Shown here piece by piece: positions 7,759 through 8,423 of a stretch of DNA of 8,423 nt. The stretch covers positions 1 through 8,423 of the forward strand of contig JAFDCW010000405.1 in NCBI GenBank assembly GCA_019312705.1, written 5' to 3'. The notes under the pieces are model-generated. The model had not been told where the DNA came from. It saw nothing but the letters and a program-made list of their open reading frames with translations, and did no database searches. Position 1 is the stretch's first letter, and every line of letters starts with the position of its first letter. The stretch comes from Deltaproteobacteria bacterium (lineage in GTDB: Bacteria > Myxococcota > Polyangia > Polyangiales > B10-G4). Position numbers and translations under genes: made by a program.

Positions 7759-8423
7759 TCAACTCGCGAACGAGGCGATGTCTTCTTCGACCGTCGCCAG
7801 CACGTAGGCGATCGTCTCGCGCCGGAGGCTCTCCTTGGTGCGCGCGTAGGGCCCCGCCGGAAGCTGTGAAAGCTGGCCTGCGACCTTCATGGCTTCGGCC
7901 TCGAGGTCACTGCCGTCGACGACGAGGTCGAGCCAGCCAACATCCTTTGCGGCCTCCGGATCGTAGAGCCGCGAGAAGAGGACGGCTTCGGTCAGGTGGC
8001 GCGGGTCGAGGCGGTCTCGGGCGAGCTTGTGGGCGAGGATGGGGACGGGCATACCCGCCTGCACCTCATTGAGGCCGAGCTTGAAGTCCCCGGCGATGCC
8101 GATGCGCACATCGCACGAGGCGGCAAGCAGCACACCCCCGGCGATGGCGTGGCCCGAAACGGCGGCGACGACGGGCTTCGGGAAGGCGTAGAGGCGCATG
8201 AAAAACCCACCGCCTGCCATCACGAGGTCGCGTGCCGCCTGGGGGCCGCTCATCATGACCTTCAGGTCGAAGCCGGCGGAGAACTTACCGGGGCGGCCTG
8301 CGAGGACCACCGCCTTCACGTCGGCGTCGGCCTCGGCCCGGGAAAACGCCTCGTCGAGACCAACGACGACCGCCGGAGAGAGCGCGTTGGCTTTGCCATC
8401 GTCCATGCGGATGACGGCGATGG
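7759..8423 (-). CDS. crotonase/enoyl-CoA hydratase family protein (5' end outside window)
   Basis: The minus-strand frame gives 220 residues ending at TGA 7761-7759 and runs off the right edge. ATG 8406 is preceded in frame by 'IAVIR', as in full-length relatives ('..AVIRMDDGKANALS'), so that Met is internal and only about ten residues are missing. Both oxyanion-hole segments are present: 'GKFSAGFDLKVM' and 'SGHAIAGGVLLAASCDVRI'. The Glu in 'GLNEVQAGMP' corresponds to the second catalytic Glu of enoyl-CoA hydratase (rat Glu164). The first (Glu144) is replaced by Leu in 'GGVLLAA'. This one-Glu pattern is found in isomerases and other crotonases, so simple hydratase activity on fatty enoyl-CoA cannot be assumed. 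It is a cytoplasmic acyl-CoA enzyme and is functionally unrelated to the SOS operon, with which it is convergent. Confidence 0.88.
   Translation of the reverse strand, partial: IAVIRMDDGKANALSPAVVVGLDEAFSRAEADADVKAVVLAGRPGKFSAGFDLKVMMSGPQAARDLVMAGGGFFMRLYAFPKPVVAAVSGHAIAGGVLLAASCDVRIGIAGDFKLGLNEVQAGMPVPILAHKLARDRLDPRHLTEAVLFSRLYDPEAAKDVGWLDLVVDGSDLEAEAMKVAGQLSQLPAGPYARTKESLRRETIAYVLATVEEDIASFAS

Overview
The window comes from a high-GC bacterium. Four things fit a myxobacterium-type lineage (Myxococcota, the old Deltaproteobacteria): strong G/C at third codon positions, an imuA-imuB-dnaE2 mutagenesis cassette, a Pal/OmpA-type outer-membrane lipoprotein, and a LexA-like operator resembling the Myxococcus xanthus SOS box as I remember it. 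That placement is inference, and no rRNA or marker gene is present to confirm it.

Layout. Positions 31-474 encode an SseB N-terminal-domain protein whose frame is open to the left edge. Positions 475-925 hold only weak coding candidates: a possible membrane-anchored protein with an acidic tail (541-873) and a 30-residue hydrophobic ORF on the minus strand (788-880). At 889-916 lies a good sigma70-type promoter with an inverted repeat in its spacer, read here as a LexA operator. It drives a tight plus-strand operon: imuA (926-1660), imuB (1671-3679, split by a frameshift) and dnaE2 (3683-6943). After a 116-bp gap comes an OmpA-domain lipoprotein (7060-7626), then one or two terminators. A convergent crotonase-family gene (minus strand, 7759 to beyond the right edge) closes the window.

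The operon encodes the SOS-induced translesion 'mutasome'. ImuA is a RecA-like accessory protein. ImuB is a catalytically dead Y-family polymerase that carries a clamp-binding motif. DnaE2 is an error-prone C-family polymerase that does the synthesis.

The unusual part is that all three genes carry interruptions. ImuB has a (GGGAAC)n hexanucleotide array (6 plus about 43 units) placed between its polymerase-like body and its conserved C-terminal domain. The array is broken by a roughly 110-bp segment with two hairpins. One array unit is only 5 nt long, which throws the C-terminal domain out of frame and creates a GTGA stop/start overlap. DnaE2 carries a 102-bp in-frame palindromic insertion flanked by a 15-bp direct repeat. 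ImuA has an Arg/Gly/Ala-rich insert of about 35 residues that looks like a stretch read in the wrong frame between two compensating indels.

The cassette itself is a known system. What may be new is the repeat-tuned, possibly split ImuB and the palindromic insertion in DnaE2.
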